Assembly (NCBI RefSeq): GCF_963678635.1
Contig: NC_087070.1
Span: 1,728,512 to 1,792,511, forward strand
Direction of reading: 5' to 3'
Source of the DNA: Symsagittifera roscoffensis
Taxonomy: Eukaryota; Xenacoelomorpha; Acoela; Convolutidae
Length of the DNA: 64,000 nt
Within the stretch, counting starts at the first letter, position 1, and each line of letters starts with the position of its first letter. The notes under the pieces were generated by a model. The model was given only the letters and a program-made list of their open reading frames with translations. It was not told the DNA's origin and did not search any database. Positions 47,189 through 58,398 of the stretch are shown in pieces. The position numbers were made by a program, and so were the translations under genes.

Positions 47189-49209
47189 TCAGTCTGGGAC
47201 CCTAGAGCTCCTTGTTGATAATGTTATATTGCTGACTCTCTCTCTGGTCATCACGTCTTGGGAGAGTTGTACTCTAACTGTGTCATCGATTGTTCCATAG
47301 GGTGAAGTCACCCCGGAACCTGACGCATTCCTATTAGCGACCAATCGTTCATCTGTTTCTACCAATTTTCTCACTGTTTCCTCCCTGACTGGGTCACCTA
47401 GGGTGTCACTCGGTTCCGGAATTGTTACTCTCCCTGTCGTATTGGAGGTCACACCTCCGTTGTCTGACCTAGTTTGCGAGGCGTCAAGAGTTCCATCGGG
47501 GACTGCCCACGAGGAATATCCCTTGTAGGTATCACTTTTTCCACGGCTGTCGTTAACGACAGACGCTTCAATCGCTGCTTGTATTCTCGAATCAGGCGTT
47601 CTATTTTTTGACCCTGTTTCTTGTTTCAATTTTCAAACAGTTTTTTCCACATATCTCTGTCTTCTTCCATACTGAGCATGGTTTTGGTCATTTAATCCAG
47701 CTATCTTCTGATCTTCTCCATTTCTTCTATCGTTCCGTTGAGGTCTTGCAGGGTCTTACTTTTTTCATGAAAAATTTTTCAGTGTGTGTTAGTCCTACCC
47801 CCACTCCCCGGACAAAAATATCCATCGACGTCCCCGTCGATCGCATACCGGACATAAATCGAGGTTGGATGCAGGAATGGCATTTCTCGTATCTTCCTGT
47901 CTGGGACCTTTGAGCTCTTTGTTGGTAACGTTGTATCACTAACTCCCGTTCTCGCCATCGTCTCTTGGGAGAGTTTTACTCTGCCCGTATCATCTATTGT
48001 TCCATAGGGTGCAGTCACCCCGGAACCTGGCGCATTCCTATTAGCGACCAATCGTCCAGCTGTTTCTACCAACTTTCTCACTGTTTCCTCCCTGACTGGG
48101 TCACCTAGGGTGTCACTCGGGTCCGGAATTGTTACTCTCCCTGTCGTAATTGGAGGTCGCAACTCCGTTGTCTGACCTAGTTTGCGAGGCGTCAAGAGTT
48201 CCATCGGGGACTGCCCACGAGGAATATCCCTTTAAGTATCACTTTTTCTACGGCTGTCGTTAACGACAGACGCTCCAATCGCTGCTTGTATTCTCGAATC
48301 AGGCGTTCTATTTCTTGACCCTGTTTCTTGTTTCAATTTTCAAACAGTTTTTTCCACATATCTCTGTCTTCTTCCATACTGAGCATGGTTTTGGTCATTT
48401 CATCCAGCTCTCTTCTGATCTTCTCCAGTTCTTCTATCGTTCCGTTGAGGTCTTGCAGGGTCTTACTTTTTTTTATAAAATTTTTTTTAATGTCTGTTAG
48501 TCCTACCCCCACTCCCCGGACAAAAATATCCATCAACGTCCCCGTCGATCGCATACCGGACATAAATCGAGGTTGGATGCAGGAATGGCATTTCTCGTAT
48601 CTTACTGTCTGGGACCTTAGAGCTCTTTGTTGGTAACGTTGTATCACTAACTCCCGATCTCGCCATCGTCTCTTGGGAGAGTTGTACTCTGCCCGTATCA
48701 TCTATTGTTCCATAGGTTGCAGTCACCCCAGAACCTGGCGCATTCCTATTAGCGACCAATTGTCCAGCTGTTTCTATCAATTTTCTCACTGTTTCCTCCA
48801 CGACTGGGTCACCTAGGGTGTCACTCGGGTCCGGAATTGTTACTCTCCCTGTCGTAATTGGAGGTCGCACCTCCGTTGTCTGACTTAGTTTGCGAGGCGT
48901 CAGGAGCTCCATAGGGGACTGCCCACGAGGAACATTCCTGGCAGGTATCACTTTTCCTACTGCAGTCGTCAACGCCAGCCGTTTCGATTGCTCTTTATAT
49001 TCCTGCCTCAAGCGTTCTATTTCTTGACCCTGTTTCTTGTTTCAATTTTCAAACATTCTTTTCCACATATCTCTGTCTTCTTCTATACTGAGCATAGTTT
49101 TGGTCATTTCATCCAGCTCCCTTCTGATCTTCTCCAGTTCTTCTATCGTTCCGTTGAGGTCTTGCAGGGTCTTACTTTTTTTTAAAAAAGTTTTTCAGTG
49201 TGGCTGAGT
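47189..49209 (-). repeat. In-frame 708-bp tandem modules with coiled coil
   Basis: The landmark tcctacccccactccccgg occurs at 47793, 48501 and 49209, exactly 708 bp apart (236 codons). Each module encodes a coiled coil (TIEELEKIRRELDEMTKTM), a basic linker, a Thr/Pro-rich part (TTGRVTIPDPSDTLGDPV) and a KIREMP motif, where repeats join. The third module runs through RIREMPAKK directly into the SGNH domain. A TGA after FEN is conserved in all copies, and the third module has an extra indel. The coiled coil may make the protein multimeric, as in LINE ORF1. Confidence 0.85.
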
Positions 49210-50520
49210 CCTACCCCCACTCCCCGGACAAAAATATCCATCGACGTCCCCGTCGATCGCATACCGGATATCAAATCGAAATTGGAAGCCGGAATGAGTA
49301 GTCGCCCTTCCTGGGCAGCCCAGGAAGGATCCTCTCGTTCGGTTTTCTTGTATTTCGTGCTTTCACGATCTACATCTTGAATTGTGACACTGGTCTCCTT
49401 TGGGTCCGACGTCATTTCATTCAGCCACTCCAAGACACGCGGATTCGTCAACTCTTGTTCGTAGGATTGCTGTTGCTCGTCATCGAATTCTACCTCGGGT
49501 TTTGACCGGTCCTCGATCCACTCCTCGTCGTGATCATTGACTATGTCAATGTCCTGTGACACAGTTATTTCTTCTAGACCCACTACTTCTTCCACTATCT
49601 TCTTTAGATCTATCCTATCGACTACAAAGTCGTCGCCGTAAGGGTTATATTTCTTCGTGAGTCTTGTCCTGTCACTCTGTCGAGTGTGTATGGTAAACGG
49701 AAGATCTGGTTCCAAATTCTTGGGGACCTCCATCTGTTCGGGGTCTTGCCAGTTCTCTTCTGCGTAGGGTAAGGTTTCTTCATCTGCTTCAATCACCTCG
49801 TTGGGATCCAGGTCCAGTGGTGGACATAACCCTTCCTCTACGACCTCATTCCCATCATTCTTTCCCCTGGTGCCCTTCTCATTGACCTCACAGGCAGGGT
49901 CCATCGTCAGATAATCCCCCTTTTCCATATCTGCAGGTATACACCAATCTTCTGTCGATGGGTTGTGTGGCTTAATGTTTTCGTAATGAACGGCTCGGCC
50001 AGTACTCAGTCTATAAAAGCGTCCCTCCTGGTGCACTTCCGTAATCATGAACGGTCCCGTCCACTTTTTTAGGAGCTTTTTCTTTCCTTTCGGTGGTATG
50101 ATGTTCTGAAATACCCATACGTAGTCTCCTACCGAATAAGCTTTTGCACCAGCTGCTTTCTTGTCAAATCTTTTCCTCTGCCTTGCCTGTGCCTGATGAG
50201 TATTTTGTCTACATAAGTCCTTTTTTTTCCTGTTGACGTCTAATTACATCCCTTACATAGACCTGTGGTGACGTTTCCTCAAAGCGCTTCAAGATCCACT
50301 GGTATTTTTTGTCGATTCCCTGATGGCCCATCTGATCAAGCGACCTGAATAAAAAATCTGTCTGATAGAGTTGCGGCAACACTATCGCGTTATGTTTGTA
50401 CAGGACTTTGTCTTCTTATCTTCTCTTGCAAGCCACAATCCCGTCCTTGTTCAGATATAACCTTCCCTCTTTCTACATAAAGTACTGTCTCAGAATACGG
50501 TAACTGTCTTCCTCCAGGTC
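49182..50520 (-). pseudogene. Integrase remnant (catalytic core missing) and acidic C-terminal tail
   Basis: The zinc-binding N-terminal part is visible (DQMGHQGIDKKYQWILKRF near 50320), although one His and the CxxC are altered (IRRQQ). Immediately downstream, near 50220, the frame jumps into the C-terminal domain (QRKRFDKKAAGAK, VGDYVWVF, LKKWTGPFMITEVHQEG). The intervening DDE core of roughly 150-170 residues is absent. The long acidic tail (frame 50048-49182) is rich in Glu/Asp and probably disordered. Integrases insert the cDNA into chromosomes; this one could not. Confidence 0.75.
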
Positions 50521-51484
50521 ACCTTTGTCTGGTGTTCCATTTTTGATCCACCTTTTCAAGTTTCTAGTCATGCGGTCATTTCTCTGTGCTCTTAGCATGT
50601 CTGAGAGTCTGTATCTTGCCTTCAAGTACGTCTTCATGACCCTCAAATGACTATTCGTTTCATCTGGCCGATGCGTGTCATCTTCCATCTTTACGCACCT
50701 AATTTTCACCAATGGCTCTGTCTCTTGTCTGAAGGATTGAAGATCAGTCCTGACCACTTCTTTCTGCGGCAAGAAACTGTTGTTGTTTCTAGATCATCCG
50801 CTGCATTGTCAAAGACTGTTTCGCTACGTAGCAGGTGACGATCACTGTCAGGGTCTTGATATACCTCCCTGTCCAGATCCCTTGCTCAAGTCTCCGCTAA
50901 CAGTATGTGGATCGCTAGCTTTGACAGTTCCGATCCTGAGCTCGAGTTCCTGTCTGAGTAGGTGTCGATTCCTGAGTTCCTGGAGTTGTCATCCATTGAG
51001 GAATCTGCGATAGAGCACGTGTCCTCCTCCGGATCAGTTCTGTGCCTTCTTCGCCTCCATCTGAACTCCCCGGACAAAACTTTTTTCTCCAAGTCCTGTT
51101 TCACATCAGGAATTTTTTCATCTACATCAGACTCCCCGGACAACCTTTCTTGTCCCGGGTGTTGATCTTGAACTCGCCGGCTCTTTTCACTGTTCGTCTC
51201 CCCGGATAAACAATCTTGCCCCAGGTTTCGTTCAACCTTCTCACCTTCCTTATCCTGGTCCTCAAAGGTTACGATTTTCTTTTGCGTATCGTTCCCCTGT
51301 TCTTTCCGTCTTTATGAAGTGCTTGTTAAAACCTCGTGGGTTTTGAGGATACTAGTTGCTGAACTATTGTCCTACAATCCCTCTCGGTTTCTTTGTGTTG
51401 TCATTTGGACGGCATGATCTTCACCTTCTCACTGACTGTCAGTGATGCCATTGCTGCTGCCCACTCGGGGTCATCTCTGGTCAC
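50521..51484 (-). pseudogene. Pol segment between RNase H and integrase, low complexity
   Basis: Frames here (51143-50886 and 50772-50473) encode Ser/Asp/Glu-rich, Arg-rich sequence (SIADSSMDDNSRNSGIDTYSD) and a helical piece leading into the integrase zinc-binding part (DSYRILRQYFM). Part of the minus-strand sequence repeats a motif (plus-strand ctccccggacaa) about every 70 bp near 51.07-51.2 kb. It is probably a linker of Pol. No catalytic motif is seen. Confidence 0.5.
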
Positions 51485-52237
51485 TTATCTCTCTAACAAT
51501 TCACCCAGCATCCGCATCACTTGCGGTGTGACCTGCACCGCCTTATCCAATAATGAGAGGTTGTTAATGTTCATGCGAGAGAGTTCCTGCTGGACCAGGT
51601 TCGAGCGCAGCAACAGGTCCAAGGACACCGGGTCCTTCTTGAATAGAATCTTTATCTCGGCTGCTTTCTCCACAGGTAACTCAGGATGTCCTGGGATTGG
51701 ATGTCCAGACTTATCCAACCATCTCGTCAGGGGAAGCGCTTCATAAGTTTCTTTATCCAGAAACGAGAATCCTTCCTTGATTTCTGCCTGATTGGCTTGC
51801 TTCTGTTCCAATCTTTCAAAGAACTCGGTTTTCTTGCTGAGCTTGTCAGCATTCTGGTGTTTGTCACGCATCCTGTGCTCGATAATCATGTGGTAGCCAT
51901 CTAATCTCACTATCCATCTACTAATATAACTCTAATCCATCGAGTATGTCTTCAACCAGCATAACGCTCTGCTGTCCACAAGCAACTTAAAGGGAGCGCT
52001 CCCCAAGTATGCGCGATACTTTTCCACAAATGTGACTACTGCAAACATTTATGCTTTTGGTGCACCATATTTCATCTCAGTGTCACTTAAGACCTTACTG
52101 CCATAAGCAATGGGACGGAGAATGGTTCTTCCATTTCATTCCTGCTCCTGATGCAGTATTCCTGAGATGGCTACTACTGATGCGTATGTGTCAAGAACAT
52201 ACATGCCCTTTTCAGTAGGCATGCCTAGCACTGGCGC
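51485..52237 (-). pseudogene. Ty3-type RNase H and connection, broken
   Basis: Between about 52230 and 51910 the minus strand encodes a degraded RNase H: YVLDTYAS with the first Asp, a GSKVLSDTEMKYG stretch, then LLVDSRALCWLK and, after stops, HQNADKLSKK with the final Asp. In Ty3/Gypsy elements this domain removes template RNA after reverse transcription. Two in-frame stops (TAA and TAG) break it. The downstream frame 51910-51485 (141 codons, ending LGELLER) is the connection toward integrase. Confidence 0.75.
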
Positions 52238-53625
52238 TTAGCACAGTTCCCGCTTTATGTTCTCGAAGGCAGTTTGAGCTTCATCGCTCCAGTCGAACTT
52301 CTTTCCTTTGTTGCGCATCAGCTTATGCATGGGATACACCTTGTCTGCATATCCTTTTATGAGTTCACGGTAATAATAGCAAACCCTAAGAAGCTCATGC
52401 GTTGTGTGCCCATTCTGGGAGCCTTCCACGTCAGCACAGCCTCTACTGCTTCCGGATTCGGCCTCACAGCATGCCTGTCTACCATTCTTCCTTGATACTT
52501 GATTGAATCCCTAAGGATTTCACATTTCGATGGTTTGCATTTCAAGCCTGCTCTTTTCATGCATTCAAAGAACTCATCGAGGCGATCAGTGTGATCTTAC
52601 AGGGTTGGTGTTGCTATGACCACGTCATCCACGTAACACATCACAAGATTCCCGTACTTCTTCGTCACTCTTGTCAAAGCCTGAGCCATCAGTCTTTGAA
52701 AAGTGGCCGTTGCGTTGCACAAAATGAAGGGTATCATCTTCCACTGGTACGACCCCATCTCGCATGCGAATCCGGTCTTTTCTCTATCCTTCTTACGTAG
52801 AGGGACCAGCCAGAAGGCAGAACCCAAGTCCAATGTGGTGAAGAACTTGGCATCGCCAAGTTTAGAGAGGCTCTCGTCTATCCGCGGTATCGGGTACGCA
52901 TCTTTTATTGTCACCGCGTTCAAGTAGCGAAAGTCGCAAAAAAACCTAAGCTGCCCCCTTTCCTTTTTACCATGACTACCCCCGCAAGCCCACGGTAATT
53001 TCGAGGGTTCTATCATGTCATATTCGAGCAACATTTCTATCTCGGCACGCTTCCGATTTATGCGGCGTCATTCGTCTTGCGCCTTCCCTGTGGGGAACGG
53101 CGCCTTCCTCGAGTTCGATTTCGTGTTCGACGAAGTTACAGCAACCAATACCCGCCTTATGTTTTGAAAACACATCCGCGTTCCGATTTAAAACCGCCCG
53201 CAATATTTCAAAATCTCCCTCGCCTATTTCCCTTTTAAGCGTTCTATTTCTGGCAAAACTGGTTTGTCAGATTCTAATTCATATGACGAGGGGCGTTCCG
53301 GAAAATTCAAGCAGCTCGAAAAACCGTCGTCCGTTTCAAATTTCATTGAAAACTGTTTAGAAATAGATTTAAATTCATTAATTTTTTTTAAAATTTCATC
53401 TTTATTGGCATGATAAGGACAGTCTTTCACACTATATCTCTTCAAGTTTTGTGTCTCTTCATAGTCGGTCCTCATCGGCAAAGCGTAACCAAGTTTCTTT
53501 CCACGCTGGATGGAAACCGTGGTGTCCAGTGTGTTCAATAACACACTGACACACAGTCCGTTTCGAGTTACCGAGAAGCTCCGGCCTAAAAGCACTGATT
53601 TTTGACTATTTGGATTCGGTACCAA
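52238..53625 (-). pseudogene. Ty3/Gypsy-type reverse transcriptase, broken
   Basis: The RT palm is clear in frame 53034-52597: RFFCDFRYLNAVTIKDAYPIP, TTLDLGSAFWLVPL (motif A Asp), ATATFQRLMAQAL (degenerate motif B) and CYVDDVVIATPTL (motif C, YVDD). The thumb follows in frame 52560-52357 (GLKCKPSKCEIL, YQGRMVDRHAVRPNPE), then DWSDEAQTAFENIK. Upstream frames 53203-53018 and 53625-53224 give the leading Pol sequence (NADVFSKHKAGIGCC, FVEHEIELEEGAVPH). Frame changes lie near 53.2, 52.58 and 52.4 kb. The YVDD is intact. Confidence 0.9.
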
Positions 53626-53651
53626 ACAAACCTGTTTACTTAAGTTTTAAG

Positions 53652-54239
53652 TTATGAATTTAAGTTTCTCCTTCTAAAAATAGCTACTACCGCTCGTCCC
53701 GGCTGCAGTTTTACCTTTCTATCTAAAAAGATTGGTACATTGTTTTCAACTGTTATTATTCTATTAATTGATTTCTTAACATACTTCCGGTCCGGGTTTC
53801 TAATCCTTATTAGACCTTTGTTCAAGTCAATCATCACGTCCTGACAAAAAATTCCTGACAAAATCTCTGCCCAAGATGAATTGATCGGAGTAATCCAGAT
53901 TCTCTACTATCAGGAAGCTCATCCAAAGATCCCGTCCTCCCATGTGGAGGACCGTTATTGATGTTCTTCCGGCTACGTAAACGCTCCTCGATTGGCCGCG
54001 GCCAGTCGTAGATTCGTCGGAGTTAGATCTTCCCTCGTGAAGCCCATTTTTTCCCAAGTTTTTATCGGCATCACGCTCACTACCGCTTCTGTGTATAGAA
54101 GCCCTGTGACTCCGATTTTCTTCCTGTTGGTGTCAAGCAGATGTGCAGTCACATCTGCCTCGTATCCAATGTGTACAGCGTCTTGCTCCATCATGGCGTC
54201 ATGGCCAATTCTGCGGATCTTGAGTCCTTCCTGTCCCAA
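53652..54239 (-). pseudogene. Retropepsin-like protease with altered active site
   Basis: The frame at 54239-53973 carries a retropepsin fold signature, but the catalytic triad region reads LLYTEAVVSVMPIKTW where family members have D-T/S-G. The catalytic Asp is Tyr and the Gly is Glu. The second half follows in frame 54057-53827, with the flap/ILGRDF region (DQFILGRDFVRNF). Frame 53861-53652 leads on toward RT. It is inactive as read. In active elements this enzyme cuts Gag-Pol. Confidence 0.75.
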
Positions 54240-55180
54240 ATAGATCTATCTGTTGTCACATATGTCCTAGTGTAGATGCTAATTCTAACCACGTTCAGCA
54301 TCACTTGATACGGTCCATAGACTTCCACGTAGCGCCCGTGAAGTTTCTTTATTCGAGGGCCACCCGTTGTTATTAGTGCTCGCACAGCTCTTGACTCAGT
54401 GAGTGGCTCCACCTGCCTCAGATTATCTGCATATGTGTCCAAATGCATCAAAGTGAACTCTGACTCTGATGGTTCACTCAGATTTCTGATTACCTGGTGT
54501 CCCGCTACCGAGACTTTTGATTGTATTTTGCTTCCTTGTGGCACCATACCGAACCTCTGCCCGGAGATCACATTTAATTTCATGCTCAAATTATTTGGTG
54601 CCTTCGTTTCTTCGACCTCTGATGCATCGAAGGCGTTTAGTTTTTCCTGTAATTTCTCATTTTCCAATTCGTGCTTCACCTTTTGTTCGATCTCCTTCGT
54701 TACCAATTCCTGCTGGACTCTATTTAGAGCATCCCTCGCGGCTGCCCTATAATCAATCTTGAAGTCATCCGCTGCAGTCACCGGTTCCGGTTCACATGTC
54801 TCTTCACTTACCGCCTGCATCTTCTTCGTTGCCAGCTCTTGCGGTTTTTCTTTTCTGCGCGCCTCCGCTTCACTCAACAGGCGAGGCTTGCTGGCTTTCA
54901 CATCCGATAAAACCTCCTCATGCCTTGGATGCTTGATGTCTGCTACAGAATCCCAGAATTGCGGACATTCTGATTTAAAATGACCTTCCAAGTTACAAAA
55001 GAAGCACCTGTGGCCGAATTTTGCAATTACTCCTCTCATGAAATTTTCATGGTCGACTTCTGACGCATCTTCGTCCTCGAGGCTAAAGCCTATTACTTTC
55101 ATGCCCTGTTTGTAACTTGGGCATGCTGACACATGATGGTCCGTCGAACTGCAATTTGCACAAGAGCGCCTCTTGTCCAT
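54191..55180 (-). pseudogene. Gag nucleocapsid (two zinc knuckles) and Gag-Pol linker
   Basis: A 329-codon frame opens with two C-X2-C-X4-H-X4-C zinc knuckles, CANCSSTDHHVSAC and CFFCNLEGHFKSEC. These are RNA-binding nucleocapsid motifs of retroelements. A charged, Lys/Glu-rich helical linker (KMQAVSEETCEPEP and around) follows, then sequence leading into the protease, where the frame shifts near 54.2 kb. The N-terminus overlaps the end of the capsid frame. Confidence 0.85.
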
Positions 55181-56066
55181 ATCGTCCCTTGGTTTGCTGG
55201 TCCGTTGTTAAAATTGCCATAATTGTTCTTGTAATATCCAGATCTCGATGAAGGCTTCAGCAAAAGATATTCCTTTGACTTGATTCTCAACTCCTCTGGT
55301 GTTGGCGCATTGGTTGAGAGCGGTATGTAATGTGTTGCTAACATTATTCGAAGTTCATAATTAATTAAACCGTCGATGAATTTTGAGGCTACTGCCAGGT
55401 TCATCCTTCTGTTTGACTCATCTGGTTGTTTACGCCTTCTCAGCATCTCCAAATCTTCTAGAAACTTGTCTATTGTCTCATCTTTTCGTTGCCTCAGTTT
55501 CTCGAAGCGCATCATTGCTTGGTGTCCCTGCACCCCTGATCCAAAACGATTTAACAAGATTTCAAAGATTTTCTCAGCAGTCTCCCGTTGGTATTGCTTT
55601 TTGGCCATCATGCACTTTAGCCCTGTCCCTTCCAAGTTATTGGTACGCGCACTGCATTCTTGCCTTTCTGACAAGTCCTCTTCCTCAAAATGCAGTTTCA
55701 TCACCTCTATCAGGTATCAATACAGCCATCAGATTCGTCTTTGTAGCATCTTGGTTTCTTAAAAACCCTTCTGGATTTTTCGCTACGTTCATTGGTTTTA
55801 GATAACCTCGTAAGGAATGTCTCCAAAGACCTATTCAGAGGTTCAAAAGCTGTGGCCATTGATGTCGCATCTCTTGAATGCCCCGCCAGAGTATCATCGC
55901 CCCTTGATAAGGGTTCTGTATTGGCACTTCCTTTCTGTGCCTTGCGTCGGTCGTTCGTTTGAGGTCTGTCTGTTGCCAGTTGAACTTCCTCTGAAGTTTG
56001 GGCCCCATGTTCTATTATCCCCTGTGGCATAGCCTGCTGAACTGCCCCTACCTCTAGTGGGTCCAT
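55099..56066 (-). pseudogene. Gag capsid domain
   Basis: Frames 56066-55710 and 55704-55099 give a Ty3-type Gag capsid: RRVFKKPRCYKDESDGCIDT, LEGTGLKCMMAKK, TAEKIFEILLNRFGSG, GHQAMMRFEKLRQRKDETID and FIDGLINYELRIMLATHY. It aligns block by block with the plus-strand Gag at 62.9-63.8 kb, which shows the two elements are relatives. A break at about 55705 separates the two halves. Confidence 0.85.
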
Positions 56067-57354
56067 ATGTCCTTCTCCTACTTTGTTGGTAATTGAAGTT
56101 CACCCTCGGCTCCCTGCTGGGTCCTCCCGAGTTTGGTTCCCCATCTTTTGGTCCACTCCTGCTGCCTAGTAGCCCGTCCAAACTATCCATGATAGCCTGA
56201 GTTCGCCTTCCCATCATCGCATCTATCTTTGTGTCAAGAGTCTCAAGAGTCTGCTCTTGTTGAATTCTCAACTTCTCCGTGTCGTCTCTCAATCGTAACT
56301 CTCTTTGTTCCGCTTCTCTTGTCATTCGCGACAAGCTCTTTGCCAAGTGTTCATCAATTTTTTCCTTCAAGCGTTTTTCGCTTCCAGCAACTTCTTGTCT
56401 ATTGCGGTTTATTTCTTCCCGCAGACTTTCTCTCTCGACGTGGACTGCTTTTTTTAGTTCACTCATTCTTATGGACATCAGTTCATTCTGTTCTCCTATG
56501 CTGCCCACTATGTTGGTCAAGGCTTCTTTAATTGATACTCCGTTGTCCACTAGTGGCGTCACAAGTGGCGGTGTCACCCTGTCAACCCAGATAGTTTGGT
56601 GCTGGTCGAGATTCGGGCTTTGATTCTCTGCCTCGACGTCTTTTTAGGCCGGTGCGTTGCTTAGCCCTGTGTTTCTACTCTCCCCAGTTCGCATTTCCGA
56701 ATTCGTTATCCTCACAAAGTCTCCTGACTGGCCTGATGTGTTTATGATTTTGCTTATTGTCCTCACTGCACCAAATTGGTACATGGTGCCAGTCCCTTTG
56801 TCGATGTATGCTTCATTCTCCTGAGTCGAACTATTGAGGCTGATTCGAGATCCAAAGTCAACTTGCTCGTCATCGTACTCTTCTTCCTCCTGGGATTCTT
56901 CTTCATCGCCTGTACCCGCTCCCATGGTAAATGGAAAGATATTTCCGAAAGTGTTCATCACTCTTTCTGAAAAGGATGAGGACGTTGCCTGTTTCTCCGT
57001 CACGCCTGCCATCATGGTGTTGTCTTTGGGAGATCTTCTAATTGCCACAATTTCACCAGAGATGTCGGACAGTTCCGACATCTCCTCTCTGTCCAGTGTC
57101 CCGGTGGATGTGGCAAAATCTTGGCCTTGTTCTATCGGAATAGACTCACTCGCCAGCCTTCTGTTACCCCTCCCCTCCGTTCCATATTTTTCCTGGTTCT
57201 CATCCATGGCCTGGTCCGGATGGACCTCCTCTTCTAGCATTGCTTTTCGCTCTTCTGAAGACTTTTGACACCTGGTCTCAACCATTCTGCCTGAAACCGT
57301 CTCCCATTTGTCGGTCCGGGTTCGTTTGATCCTTACCACAAAAGGGTCGTTCAT
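55894..57354 (-). pseudogene. Gag N-terminal region with long coiled coil
   Basis: Frame 57354-56644 (first ATG at 57354, MNDPFVV) encodes acidic, low-complexity sequence (EEESQEEEEYDDEQVDFGS). After a stop near 56644 the frame at 56577-55894 encodes a long charged coiled coil (ERESLREEINRNRQEVAGSE, KLRIQQEQTLETLDTK) and an Arg/Gly-rich tail (TYGPTRGRGSSAG). The layout of coiled coil before capsid is shared with the plus-strand Gag. It probably drives Gag assembly and RNA binding. Confidence 0.7.
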
Positions 57355-57396
57355 TGCTTTCTCTGTTTCTCGGTATAAATTTCCTTGAGCTATCAC

Positions 57397-58199
57397 TAAG
57401 TTTAGATATCCTTGACTTGTCTAGACTCATTTTTAATGTATCACTTCTTACTGCCTATGCATTTAATTCGATTGCTAGTGTCCTTTTAGTCTATCTACTT
57501 ATAACATTAACACAACACAATAATTTTCAAACGTTTCTATTAAATAGTGACCACGAGTCCTTGTATGTTATCACAGTACAGCGTGTATTCAATTTATTCA
57601 CAATGATCGGTTATTAGTTGTAAAATGTGAAGCTAGCCCAGTATGATGATATCAGTCTATTTAAAAGGTAGTGTTCTCACTACTCAATCAAGCACAAATG
57701 TTATTGATTTAAAACCAGAAATAACAAAAATAAGAATATTTTTTTTATGAAAAACGTATGTGTTTTGTTCTTTCAGTCGGTCGCAATACAATAGTCGAAC
57801 TTGTTTCTAAAGAAAGAGCTTTCCCTGCTTGGTGCTGCACCAAACAGACAAAATAAAACTTGAAGGCAGTAATTTTCTCAAGTTGGCGTCTATTGCACCC
57901 ACCGAGTCCTGTGTTACCTATCTGCCTTCAGACTGCCCGAGCTAGACCTACTAAAATCCTCAGCGCAATCACTTTTCTCAAAAACGTTTGGGATTTCAAT
58001 CACCACCAATGAGATATACACTCTTGTTCAATTTAGACTTAGTGTCGCGAATATCCGAGTTTAGACCTGTTTTGTTTGGGATTGGTTTTTTATAAAAGAC
58101 AAGTTACCAGTGCAGTCACTGGTTCCCAGCCTATCTCTTAATAATCTATTACCTTTCACTATTTAATTTTCTTCTATCTACTTAAGTATTAACTAAATA
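57397..58199. other. Presumed 5' leader of the minus-strand giant element
   Basis: No coding frame of note. It lies upstream of Gag on the minus strand, where a 5' LTR, primer site and leader are expected. I could not find a matching LTR partner within the window, so limits are uncertain. Confidence 0.35.
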
Positions 58200-58398
58200 A
58201 TACCCCTCCGGATTGACAAAAACAAAACCCCTCCGGATCGGCAAACAACAGGACCCCTCCAGACTGGCAAAATTAAGACCCCTCCGGATTGGCAAAATCG
58301 GGACCCCTCCGGATTGGCAAAATTATGACCCCTCCGGATTGGCAAAAACAGGACACCTCCGGATTGGCAAAATTGGGAGCCCCTCCGGATTGGGACCA
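58200..58398. repeat. Minisatellite, about 25-30-bp units, eight copies
   Basis: Units of the form acccctccggattggcaaaa repeat about eight times with short variable spacers (aattatg, aatcggg, aacagg). Single or diverged copies of cccctccgg recur at 32.78, 35.07, 36.21 and 58.45-58.53 kb, so the motif belongs to the element family's non-coding ends. Confidence 0.85.

Larger units (their letters stand above)
37310..57396 (-). mobile_element. Giant Ty3/Gypsy-type retroelement, decayed, about 20 kb of coding sequence
   Basis: Reading the minus strand from 57.4 kb leftward gives coiled-coil Gag, capsid, two zinc knuckles, protease, RT, RNase H, integrase, tandem coiled-coil modules, an SGNH hydrolase and about 8.5 kb of unidentified coding sequence. 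Typical Ty3/Gypsy elements are about 5-10 kb and end soon after integrase or a short env, so this one is exceptionally long. Many frameshifts and stops, a missing integrase core and a duplicated 1,968-bp segment show the copy cannot move itself. Its coding strand is A/G-rich, unlike the host genes. The exact LTRs were not delimited: the right end lies between 57.4 and 59 kb and the left end between 35.6 and 37.3 kb. Confidence 0.85.
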
